Source: Microbacterium sp. EST19A (lineage in GTDB: Bacteria; Actinomycetota; Actinomycetes; Actinomycetales; Microbacteriaceae). From it: DNA of 64,000 nt. The translations under genes were made by a program, and so were the position numbers. The first letter of the stretch is position 1, and each line of letters opens with the position of its first letter. The notes beneath the pieces are model-generated. The model worked only from the letters and a program-made list of their open reading frames with translations. It ran no database searches and was not told the origin of the DNA. The stretch is taken from NCBI RefSeq assembly GCF_019969685.1, contig NZ_JAHXYZ010000001.1:992001-1056000 (forward strand), in the 5' to 3' direction. This document shows positions 43,105 to 50,771 of the stretch, in pieces.

Positions 43105-44478
43105 ATGACCACCGAGACCGCCGCCGGGGCCGAGACTCCCACTCGCCTGCGCAGAGCCATCACCGGCCCTCTGCTCTTCGCCTTCATCCTGGGAGACGTG
43201 CTGGGTGCCGGCATCTACGCGCTCATGGGGGTGCTCTCCCAGAAGGTCGGCGGGATGCTGTGGGCGCCGCTGCTGCTCGCCCTGCTGCTCGCACTGCTCA
43301 CGGCCGGCTCGTACGCGGAACTCGTGACCAAGTATCCGAAGGCCGGGGGCTCGGCCGTCTTCGCCGAACGGGCCTTCCGCAGCCCGCTCGTGTCGTTCCT
43401 CGTCGGATTCAGCATGCTGGCGGCGGGCGTGACCAGCGCGGCCGGACTCGCGATCGCCTTCGCCGGCGACTACTTCCGCACCTTCATCGATCTGCCCACG
43501 ATCCCGGTCGCCATCGTCTTCCTCGCCGTCGTCGCGCTCCTCAACGCCCGCGGCATCCGCGAATCCATGGGCGCCAACCTCGTCATGACCGCGATCGAGC
43601 TCAGCGGGCTCGTGATCGTGATCGCCGTCGTCGCGGTCTTCGTCGGCGGGGGCGGCGGCGACGTGTCACGCATCACGGAGACGCCCGAGGGCACGAGCGT
43701 CGGCATGGCCGTCCTCGCCGGGGCCGTCATCGCGTACTACTCCTTCGTCGGGTTCGAGACCTCGGCCAACATGATCGAAGAGGTCAAGAATCCCCGGCGC
43801 ACCTACCCCCGCGCCCTCTTCGCCGCGCTGTTCACGGCGGGAGGCGTGTACGTGCTCGTCGGGCTCGCGAGCTCGATCGCCCTGCCGGCGTCGGAACTGC
43901 AGGAGTCCAGCGGGCCACTGCTCGCGGTGGTCGAGGCGACCGGCGTCAGCATCCCCTCCTGGCTGTTCAGCCTCATCGCGCTCATCGCGGTCGCGAACGG
44001 CGCCCTCCTCACGATGATCATGGTCAGCCGGCTGACGTACGGCATGGCCGAGCAGAACCTGCTCCCGGCCGCCCTGGGCCGCGTGCTGCCGAACCGGAAG
44101 ACGCCATGGGTCGCCATCCTCACCACCACGCTGGTCGCGATGGGCCTCACCCTCGTCGGCGACCTGGCGACCCTCGCCGAGACGGTCGTGCTGCTGCTGC
44201 TCTTCGTCTTCCTCAGCGTGAACGTCTCGGTGCTGGTCCTGCGCCGCGATCACGTGGAGCAGGACCACTTCCGCGTCTGGACGTTCGTGCCCGTGCTGGG
44301 CATCGCGTCCTGCATCCTGCTGCTCACCCAGCAGCGGCCGCTCGTCTGGCTCTTCGGCGCGATCCTGCTCGCCGTCGGCGTGCTGCTGTTCCTGCTGGCG
44401 CGCTGGGGCCGGAAGCGCACCGAGAACCTGAAGACCGATGACACCCGCAACCCGGAGGAGAACCATGACCACGCCTGA
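43105..44478 (+). CDS. APC superfamily amino acid permease
   Basis: Inner-membrane amino acid/polyamine transporter of 457 aa with about 12 TMs. TM1 carries the unwound GDVLGAGIYALMG substrate-binding segment, followed by YAELVTKYPKAGGS and the FVGFETSANMIEEVKNPRRTYPRAL stretch (in parts) of TM6 to the next loop, both family hallmarks. It ends in a hydrophilic His/Glu-containing tail. Overlaps the next small gene by 14 bp, so they are coupled. Substrate not assignable. Confidence 0.92.
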   Translation: MTTETAAGAETPTRLRRAITGPLLFAFILGDVLGAGIYALMGVLSQKVGGMLWAPLLLALLLALLTAGSYAELVTKYPKAGGSAVFAERAFRSPLVSFLVGFSMLAAGVTSAAGLAIAFAGDYFRTFIDLPTIPVAIVFLAVVALLNARGIRESMGANLVMTAIELSGLVIVIAVVAVFVGGGGGDVSRITETPEGTSVGMAVLAGAVIAYYSFVGFETSANMIEEVKNPRRTYPRALFAALFTAGGVYVLVGLASSIALPASELQESSGPLLAVVEATGVSIPSWLFSLIALIAVANGALLTMIMVSRLTYGMAEQNLLPAALGRVLPNRKTPWVAILTTTLVAMGLTLVGDLATLAETVVLLLLFVFLSVNVSVLVLRRDHVEQDHFRVWTFVPVLGIASCILLLTQQRPLVWLFGAILLAVGVLLFLLARWGRKRTENLKTDDTRNPEENHDHA

Positions 44479-44683
44479 GAACGGATCCGCAGACGACGAG
44501 ACCTTCGAGGAGAAGCGCCACGATCAGCTGACCGCAGCGCCCGATGCGACCGAAGCCGACGCCGCGCCCCGCATCGAGGTCAGCGAGCACGACGGCAACA
44601 CCCGCATCGACATCGCCCCCGACGCTCCGGTGCGCCCCGGGCCCGGCCCGGGCGTCGAGACCGACGACGACGAGTCGGCCTGA
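44465..44683 (+). CDS. Small acidic hypothetical protein
   Basis: A 72-aa protein starting at ATG 44465 (SD GGAGGAG within the permease 3' end), overlapping the permease gene by 14 bp. It is rich in Asp, Glu, Pro and Ala (DDETFEEK, VSEHDGNTRIDIAPDAPV, ETDDDESA), has no TM or signal peptide, and is probably disordered. No family recognised. The strong SD and tight coupling make it likely real. It might be a permease-associated regulator, but nothing shows that. Confidence 0.65.
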   Translation: MTTPENGSADDETFEEKRHDQLTAAPDATEADAAPRIEVSEHDGNTRIDIAPDAPVRPGPGPGVETDDDESA

Positions 44684-44686
44684 GCG

Positions 44687-45703
44687 CTACAGCCAGCCCT
44701 TGCGCTTGAAGAACGCGTAGAGCCCGAACCCCATGCCGATCATCAGCGCGATCGCCATCGGGTAGCCGAACGACCAGTGCAGCTCGGGCATGTTGTCGAA
44801 GTTCATGCCGTAGATCGTGCCGACCAGCGTCGGGGCGAACAGGATCGCGGCCCAGCCCGAGATCTTCTTGACCTCTTCGTTCTGACGGATACTCAGCTCC
44901 GTCATCCGCCGCATCTCCTCGTTCTGCCGGCGTGCGACGATGGTCGATTCCACCGTGAGCGCGTTGTCGAGCACGGTGCGGAACGTCGTCGCGCGGTCGG
45001 CGACGCGCAGCGTGTGGTCGAGCACGTCGCGCAGGTACTTCTGCAGCTCCTCGCTCACCCGGTACTTGTCCGATCCGCGCAGCAGGGCGTCGAGCATCCC
45101 CGAGAGCGGCTGCGTCGCGCGCTGGAAGTCGATGACCTCGCGGCCGAGGTCGTAGATGCGCTGCGTGGCATCGACATCCTCCTCGAACAGCTGGCTCTCG
45201 ATCTCGTCGATGTCGTTCTCGAGCCCGGCGAGCACCGGCGCGTACTCGTCGACGACCTCGTCGAGGATCGCATAGAGCACCGCCTCCGGACCGTGGCGCA
45301 GCAGGGTCGGATCGCCCTCCAGCCGACGCCGCACGCGTCCGAGATCGGGCGACTCGGCATGCCGGATGGTCACGACGAAGTCCGGGCCGACGATGATGTG
45401 CACCTCACCGAACTCGACCTCCTCCGTTGCGTCGAGGTAGCGCGCCGGGCGCAGCACCATGAACAGCACGTCGCCGTAGCGCTCCAGCTTCGACCGCTGA
45501 TGACCCGAGAGGGCATCTTCGACGACGAGCACGTGGATGCCGAATTCATCGGCGACCTCGCGGATCTCCTCCTCGCTCGGACGGTACATCCCGATCCAGC
45601 TCATGCCGTCGCGCGCGCGCATCAGCTCGAACGTCTCGCTGAGGCTCTGCGGGTTCTCGGTGCGGACGCCGTTCACATAGATCGCGTTGTCGATGATCGC
45701 CAT
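44687..45703 (-). CDS. corA: Magnesium/cobalt transporter CorA family
   Basis: Divalent-cation channel of 338 aa. A large N-terminal cytoplasmic domain with long helices (about residues 1-275) is followed by two C-terminal TMs with the selectivity motif GMNFDNMPE between them and a basic tail FFKRKGWL. ATG 45703 has an SD GAGGGGA. It should import Mg2+ (possibly Co2+ or Ni2+). Convergent with the small acidic gene and 3 bp from its stop. Confidence 0.92.
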   Translation of the reverse strand: MAIIDNAIYVNGVRTENPQSLSETFELMRARDGMSWIGMYRPSEEEIREVADEFGIHVLVVEDALSGHQRSKLERYGDVLFMVLRPARYLDATEEVEFGEVHIIVGPDFVVTIRHAESPDLGRVRRRLEGDPTLLRHGPEAVLYAILDEVVDEYAPVLAGLENDIDEIESQLFEEDVDATQRIYDLGREVIDFQRATQPLSGMLDALLRGSDKYRVSEELQKYLRDVLDHTLRVADRATTFRTVLDNALTVESTIVARRQNEEMRRMTELSIRQNEEVKKISGWAAILFAPTLVGTIYGMNFDNMPELHWSFGYPMAIALMIGMGFGLYAFFKRKGWL

Positions 45704-45740
45704 CGTCGCCGTCCCCTCGCTCTGTCGGATCGGCTGCGGA

Positions 45741-47027
45741 TCACTCCACCGGCGGCGGCACGCACACGAGCGCGGCATCCGTGATCGCCTGGTGGTACTG
45801 CTCGGCCGTGAACGGCAGGCCGAACTCCGGCGCCGTCTGACCGGAAGCAGCAGGCGCCTTGGAGGCGATGGCCGCGAGCTCCCACGAGAGGTACTGCGCG
45901 AAGGTCGCGCCCGCGGTCGAGTCGTTGAGGACCACCGCGACCGTGAATCCCGTCGCCGGGTCCGAGTAGGCGGACGTCGCGTATCCGGGCGTCCATCCGT
46001 GCTGGCCGACCAGCGACCCCACGAGGTAGGCGCCGCCCGTGGCCTGATACCAGGACGGGGCGTCGGCGGCCACGGGCAGCGGTGCGCCGAAGCGGTTCGG
46101 CTTGTCCTTGTCCTTGCGGAGCACCTGCGCGGCCTCGGCCTGGGCGTAGCGGCCGAGGTCGGTGATCGTCGAGACGACACCGGAATCCGTGAAGCCGGAG
46201 CTGGAGGAGAGCGTCGTGATGTCGACCGGCGCCTCGCAGCTGTACCCGCCTTCGATCGCGCTGAGGTAGTGGCCGTCCATCACCGGTCCGGTCGACGGAG
46301 GAGCGGCGGTGACACCGGGGAGCGAGGTGTCCGGAAGGCCGAGGGGCTCCGTGACGTATTCGGCGATCAGCTCGGCGGCCGTCATGCCGGATGCGCGCTC
46401 GAGTGCGAGACCGAGCAGCAGGTAGCCGGAGTCCGAATCCCGGTACGTGGTGTGCGCCGCGGTGCGGACGTGCCCCAGCCCGAAGCCCGCGAGCTCGAGG
46501 GGAGCCCAGACGCGGTCGGGTGTGGTCAGCCACGCGTTCTTGACGGTCGCCTCGGAGGAGCCGGCGCCGCTCGTGCCGTTGCAGAGGTCGAGAAGGGTGA
46601 TGTCCTTCATGTCGGCGACGCCCGACACGTACTTCGGGACCTTCGCGTCGAGCTTGACCGTGCCCTCGTCGGCCAGCGCGTAGAGCACGTCGCAGGTCAT
46701 CAGTCGCGTCACGTCGGCGATGCGGAAGGACATCTCGGTGTCGAGCGCCTTCTCGCCTGCACGGTCCTGCGAGCCGCTGGCCGTCACCCAGGTGCCGCTC
46801 CAGGGCACCCAGACGCCGACGATCGCGCCGCTCGCGCCGGAGGCGGCGACCGCGCTGTCGACGGCTTCCTGCATGGCGGCGACCGTGTCGTCGGGCAGCG
46901 CGCCCTCGGCCTGAGCAGGCGGAGTGTAGGTGAACGACTCCCCCTCGGAGCAGCCGGTGAGGACGAGAGCGAGCACGGCCGCGGTGGCCGCGGCGGCGCG
47001 CCACCGGCGCGACGAGAGAAGCTGCAT
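45741..47027 (-). CDS. Serine hydrolase/beta-lactamase-fold lipoprotein with degenerate active site
   Basis: Exported lipoprotein of 428 aa (lipobox LTGC, Cys 26) with the class C beta-lactamase/D-Ala-D-Ala carboxypeptidase fold. The usual SxxK segment FRIGSVTK appears as FRIADVTR, so Ser is replaced by Asp 105 and Lys by Arg 108. The YSN segment reads DSDSGY, so Tyr and Asn are both Asp (197, 199). The HG of the third motif (QHGWTPGY) remains. Fold segments such as SGYLLLGLALERASGM are intact and the frame is clean, so it is probably a non-catalytic peptidoglycan-binding or scaffold protein. Four cysteines beyond the lipobox may form disulfides. Confidence 0.85.
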   Translation of the reverse strand: MQLLSSRRWRAAAATAAVLALVLTGCSEGESFTYTPPAQAEGALPDDTVAAMQEAVDSAVAASGASGAIVGVWVPWSGTWVTASGSQDRAGEKALDTEMSFRIADVTRLMTCDVLYALADEGTVKLDAKVPKYVSGVADMKDITLLDLCNGTSGAGSSEATVKNAWLTTPDRVWAPLELAGFGLGHVRTAAHTTYRDSDSGYLLLGLALERASGMTAAELIAEYVTEPLGLPDTSLPGVTAAPPSTGPVMDGHYLSAIEGGYSCEAPVDITTLSSSSGFTDSGVVSTITDLGRYAQAEAAQVLRKDKDKPNRFGAPLPVAADAPSWYQATGGAYLVGSLVGQHGWTPGYATSAYSDPATGFTVAVVLNDSTAGATFAQYLSWELAAIASKAPAASGQTAPEFGLPFTAEQYHQAITDAALVCVPPPVE

Positions 47028-47113
47028 TGGTAAGTACCCCCGAAGACGTGTCCCCCGAGTCTAGAACGAGGATGCTGAAAGTCAGCACCGGCACCCGCCG
47101 CACGGGGCGCACG

Positions 47114-47119
47114 TAAGGT
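47114..47119 (+). promoter_or_regulatory. -10 box of the DUF2470 gene (leaderless)
   Basis: TAAGGT ends 6 nt before GTG 47126, which supports that start over the GTG at 47120. Confidence 0.45.
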
Positions 47120-47125
47120 GTGAAT

Positions 47126-47440
47126 GTGCCCCATGCCTTCGAATCCGATGTGATCACCGCCATCCTCCGCCACATGAACGGCGACCACACCGACGACAAC
47201 CTGCTCATCGCCCGCGCCTTCGCCGAGCCGGCCGAGGCTCCCATCACGGATGCCGTCATGACCGGCTTCGACGGCGACGGCGGCGTGTGGGACATCACCC
47301 GCGACGGCGATGTCTCCGAGCTCCGGGTGCCCTGGCCCGGCGGACCGATCGACGAGCGTCCGGCCGTGCGTCGCGAGGTCGTCGCGCTGTACGACGCCGC
47401 CTGCGCGCGCCTCGGCGTGGAGCCCCGCCCGCACGCCTGA
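47126..47440 (+). CDS. DUF2470 domain-containing protein
   Basis: Protein of 104 aa. HMNGDHTDDNLLIARAF matches the DUF2470 hallmark (a MN-DH-D motif seen also at the C terminus of heme-iron-utilisation HugZ proteins). It precedes the heme oxygenase gene by 50 bp; in actinobacteria these two are regular neighbours, suggesting a role with heme or biliverdin. Start chosen from promoter spacing. No membrane segment. Confidence 0.85.
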   Translation: MPHAFESDVITAILRHMNGDHTDDNLLIARAFAEPAEAPITDAVMTGFDGDGGVWDITRDGDVSELRVPWPGGPIDERPAVRREVVALYDAACARLGVEPRPHA

Positions 47441-47466
47441 GCGCGAAACTCGGCTTCCGTCCGAGG

Positions 47467-47485
47467 TTAGGCAAGCCTTACACTG
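47467..47485. promoter_or_regulatory. DtxR/IdeR iron box at the heme oxygenase promoter
   Basis: TTAGGCAAGCCTTACACTG matches the DtxR-type consensus (TTAGGTTAGCCTAACCTAA) at 12 of 19 positions including TTAGG and AGCCT. It overlaps the -10 TACACT (47479-47484), which ends 6 nt before ATG 47491, so binding would repress hmuO when iron is plentiful. Confidence 0.65.
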
Positions 47486-47490
47486 GTCCC

Positions 47491-48138
47491 ATGCCTGAGA
47501 TCCTCTCCTTCTCCGCCGCGCTGCGCGAGCGCTCCTCCGGGTCGCATTCCCGCAGCGAGGGCGCCGGATTCATGTCCGACCTGCTGAAGGGCGAGGGCTC
47601 GCGCGAGGACTACATCTCGCTCGTCTCCCAGCACTACTTCATCTACGAGGCGCTCGAGGGCGCCGGCGAGCGGATGCGGCAGGATCCGGTGGCATCCGTC
47701 TTCCTCAGCGACAAGCTCACGCGGCTCCCTGCGCTCGAAGCCGACCTCGAGTTCCTGCTCGGCGCCGACTGGCGCGAGCGCATCACGCCGCTGCCCACCA
47801 CGGAGCGCTACGTCGAACGCATCCGCCAGGTCGGTGCGACCTGGGCAGGCGGCTTCGTCGCGCACCACTACACGCGCTACCTCGGCGACCTCTCCGGCGG
47901 CATCTTCATCGGCCGCATCATGGCGCGGCGCTTCGGCTTCGAGACCAACGGCATCGGCTTCTACCTGTTCGACGACATCGCCGACCCGGCAGCCTTCAAG
48001 GACGTCTACCGCGAGCAGCTGGATTCCGCCCCGTGGGACGACGCCGAGCGCGAGCGCGTGATCGACGAAGTGCTGCTCGCTTACCGCTTCAACACCGAGC
48101 TCTTCGAAGACCTCGACCGCGCCCGCGTCGCCGCCTGA
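47491..48138 (+). CDS. hmuO: Biliverdin-producing heme oxygenase
   Basis: Opens heme to biliverdin, Fe2+ and CO using O2 and reductant; 215 aa, the standard soluble size. Proximal His 19 lies in SGSHSRSE and the distal-helix motif GDLSGG at residues 132-137, with HHYTRYLGDLSGG context as in HmuO. ATG 47491 is fixed by a leaderless promoter overlapped by an iron box. Preceded by DUF2470. Convergent with the Pif1-like helicase gene 2 bp away. Confidence 0.93.
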   Translation: MPEILSFSAALRERSSGSHSRSEGAGFMSDLLKGEGSREDYISLVSQHYFIYEALEGAGERMRQDPVASVFLSDKLTRLPALEADLEFLLGADWRERITPLPTTERYVERIRQVGATWAGGFVAHHYTRYLGDLSGGIFIGRIMARRFGFETNGIGFYLFDDIADPAAFKDVYREQLDSAPWDDAERERVIDEVLLAYRFNTELFEDLDRARVAA

Positions 48139-48140
48139 GC

Positions 48141-49592
48141 TCAGGCTTTCGGCAGCTCCGGCGTGGACTTCGCGAGCCACGCCTCGCGCATGAAGCGCCG
48201 CACGTCTTCGTCGACCCGGATGTCGGTTGGCCGCAGCGCCCGCGACAGGTACAGCCCGTCCAGTGACGTGAGCCGGCTGAGCGCGACGTACGTCTGACCA
48301 GGGGCGAACGCACCGGAGCCCAGGTCGATGATCGCGCGCTCGTAGGTCTTGCCCTGCGACTTGTGGATCGTCACGGCCCACGCGAGCCGCAGCGGGAACT
48401 GGGTGAACTCGGCCACGACGTCGCGGGACAGCTTCTTCGTGTTCTGGTCGTAGGCGTAGCGGAATCGCTCCCAGACCGCGGGCTCCACATCGACCTCGTC
48501 GCCGTCGATGTCGACGCGCACCGCGCCGCCGAGGATGCGGATGACGGTGCCGATCGTGCCGTTCACCCAGCGCGGCGGCTCGCCCGACATCGCGGTGTCG
48601 TTGCGCAGGAACATCACCTGCGCGCCGACCTTGAGCTTCAGCTCGGACTCCGCCGGCAGCGACGCTTCACCGCGCCCGAAGTCGCCGCTGACCTCGGCGC
48701 GTGCGGTCTGCTCCTTGCCGGGCAGGGCGATCAGATGCTGGCTGTTGATCTTGTTGACGATGTCGTTGCGGGTCGCGAGCGTGATCATCGGCACCTCGCC
48801 CGGCTCGGGGTCGGGCGGCGTCCTCGCCCCCTGCGCGTTGAGCACCCCGGCGATCTCGGCGGTCACCCGGCCATAGCGCACGGCATTGAGCATCGCTTTG
48901 AAGCCGTCGTCGGACTGCCGGTGGATGTTCACCAGCTCCCGCACGTGCAGCTCGGCCCTGGTGTCGACGGCGAAGAGTCCGTCCTGATCCGACGAGCCGA
49001 AGCCGTGGGACTCCGCCCTCGTGCCGGAGCCGGTCCACGGGCCGGCCCACACCTTCGCGTCGAAGAACCAGAACGAGCGGTAGTGGTCCTGCACGTAGCG
49101 CGCCTCGTCACCGCGCGGCGGCACGGGAGCCAGCTGGTACGGATCCCCGAACATCACGACCTGCACGCCGCCGAAGGGCTCGCCGCGCCTCCCCCGGGCC
49201 TGGCGCAGCGATCGGTCGATGGCATCCATCAGATCGGCGTTGACCATGGAGATCTCGTCGATCACCAGCGTCTCGATCGCGTTCAGGATCCGCCGGGTCG
49301 CATCGTTCTGATCGATGTCGGCGTCGCCGATGAGCCCGATGGGCAGCCGGAACAGCGAGTGGATCGTCTGCCCCTCCACGTTCAGCGCCGCGACGCCGGT
49401 CGGAGCGCAGATCGCGATCTGCTTCTTCGTGTTCCAGGCGAAGTGCTGCAGGAGCGTCGATTTGCCGGTGCCGGCGCGACCGGTGATGAAGACGTGCTCG
49501 CCGGTGTCCTCGATGAGCCGGAACAGCTCTTGCTGCTCCTCGGACAGGGCGGGAAGGGACACGGTGCTCACAAGGGGGACGCGGACGGACAC
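48141..49592 (-). CDS. Pif1-like ATP-dependent helicase (AAA family)
   Basis: SF1 helicase-like ATPase of 483 aa. Walker A is GRAGTGKST at about residues 38-46, then CAPTGVAALNV, Walker B IDEISMV, VMFGDPYQLAP (motif III), VNGTIGTVI and the C-terminal VTIHKSQGKT and YVALSRLTSLDGLYL, the RecD/Pif1 motif V-VI set. Expected role is DNA unwinding in repair or replication. A GTG start at 49592 is used; another GTG at 49571 is possible and neither has a convincing SD. No accessory nuclease domain is present. Confidence 0.88.
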   Translation of the reverse strand: MSVRVPLVSTVSLPALSEEQQELFRLIEDTGEHVFITGRAGTGKSTLLQHFAWNTKKQIAICAPTGVAALNVEGQTIHSLFRLPIGLIGDADIDQNDATRRILNAIETLVIDEISMVNADLMDAIDRSLRQARGRRGEPFGGVQVVMFGDPYQLAPVPPRGDEARYVQDHYRSFWFFDAKVWAGPWTGSGTRAESHGFGSSDQDGLFAVDTRAELHVRELVNIHRQSDDGFKAMLNAVRYGRVTAEIAGVLNAQGARTPPDPEPGEVPMITLATRNDIVNKINSQHLIALPGKEQTARAEVSGDFGRGEASLPAESELKLKVGAQVMFLRNDTAMSGEPPRWVNGTIGTVIRILGGAVRVDIDGDEVDVEPAVWERFRYAYDQNTKKLSRDVVAEFTQFPLRLAWAVTIHKSQGKTYERAIIDLGSGAFAPGQTYVALSRLTSLDGLYLSRALRPTDIRVDEDVRRFMREAWLAKSTPELPKA

Positions 49593-49666
49593 GGGCGCCC
49601 ACCCATGCTACGTCCCGGCATCCGCCCGGCACCGCCGACGCTCGGCGTCGTCTCAGGACGCCCTCC

Positions 49667-49672
49667 TAGACT
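49667..49672 (+). promoter_or_regulatory. -10 box of the gene at 49679 (leaderless)
   Basis: TAGACT ends 6 nt before ATG 49679. Confidence 0.5.
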
Positions 49673-49678
49673 GACGCC

Positions 49679-50749
49679 ATGCAGCAGGTCGCGACCACGG
49701 GGGCCCGGCGCGCCCGTCTCGGTGCCGACCTGGCTCTGCTCGCGCTCGTGGGCGTCCTCCTGCTCGCCGCGCTCGGCGCCGGAGGCGCCACCCTCTACCA
49801 GCAGTTCTACGGGCCTTCCGCGTTCGTGACCCGGTATCTCGATCTGCTCGCCGCCGGACGGGCCGCCGATGCGCTGCGCATCCCCGGGGTCGCCGTCGAC
49901 CGCGAGACCCTCGATGCGGCGGGCATCGATGCCACGGCATCCGAGGCGATGCTCCGCCATGCCGCGCTCGCCCCGTTGACCGACATCGAGGTCGAGTCCG
50001 AGGAACCCGCCGACGGGAAGACAGCGGTGACCGTCAGCTACAAGGCCGGCGGACACGAAGGACGCAGCACGTTCCTCGTCGAGCAGGACGGCTGGGCCGG
50101 CGTCACGCCCAACTGGCGCTTCACCGCCAGCCCGCTGGCGGTCGTGGAGCTCACCGTGCGCGGTGCCGACCGCTTCGCCGTGAACGGGTTCGAGGTCGAT
50201 CGGCGCCAGGTGTCCGCCGCCGGCGTGGACGCGACGGGGATCGATCCGCTGCCACTGCTCGTGTTCACCCCGGGCCTGTATTCGGTCACGGTCGACACGG
50301 CCATCGCGGAGTCGTCGGGCAACGGCGTGCTCGCCGACACTCCCCTGGCCGTCACTCCGCTCGACGTGCAGACGAAGCCGACCGAGGAGTTCGTGGCGGT
50401 CGTGCAGCAACGGGTCGAGGAGTTCCTCACCGAGTGCACGACGCAGGAGGTGCTGCTGCCCGCGGCATGTCCGTTCGGCCTCGAGGTCCGGAACCGCATC
50501 GCCTCGCCGCCGAAGTGGTCGATCGCCACGCAGCCTCAAGTGACGGTGGCCCCGGACGGCGGCGAGTGGCAGATCCCTCCCGCGGATGCCGTGGCTCACG
50601 TCGAGGTCGAGATCCAGTCCCTCTTCGACGGTTCCATCGAGCCGGTGTCCGAAGACGTGCCGTTCCAGGTCAACGGCACGATCGTGATCCTGCCCGACGG
50701 CTCCGCGTCGATCCGGGTGGGCTCGCCCGACGATCCCGTCACGGAGTGA
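49679..50749 (+). CDS. Hypothetical membrane-anchored extracytoplasmic protein
   Basis: Protein of 356 aa with a short cytoplasmic N terminus, one TM at about residues 16-42 (ADLALLALVGVLLLAALGAG in parts) and a large extracellular part. Outside are an FVTRYLDLLAAGRAADALRIPG segment like those of mycobacterial-type lipid or cell-wall accessory proteins, and several beta-rich stretches. No enzyme motif, no lipobox. Two Cys (TTQEVLLPAAC region) may pair. The family is not recognised; conserved-protein status is likely from codon use and clean start. Confidence 0.8.
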   Translation: MQQVATTGARRARLGADLALLALVGVLLLAALGAGGATLYQQFYGPSAFVTRYLDLLAAGRAADALRIPGVAVDRETLDAAGIDATASEAMLRHAALAPLTDIEVESEEPADGKTAVTVSYKAGGHEGRSTFLVEQDGWAGVTPNWRFTASPLAVVELTVRGADRFAVNGFEVDRRQVSAAGVDATGIDPLPLLVFTPGLYSVTVDTAIAESSGNGVLADTPLAVTPLDVQTKPTEEFVAVVQQRVEEFLTECTTQEVLLPAACPFGLEVRNRIASPPKWSIATQPQVTVAPDGGEWQIPPADAVAHVEVEIQSLFDGSIEPVSEDVPFQVNGTIVILPDGSASIRVGSPDDPVTE

Positions 50750-50771
50750 TCCGGCCCTGACGCGACGGAGC

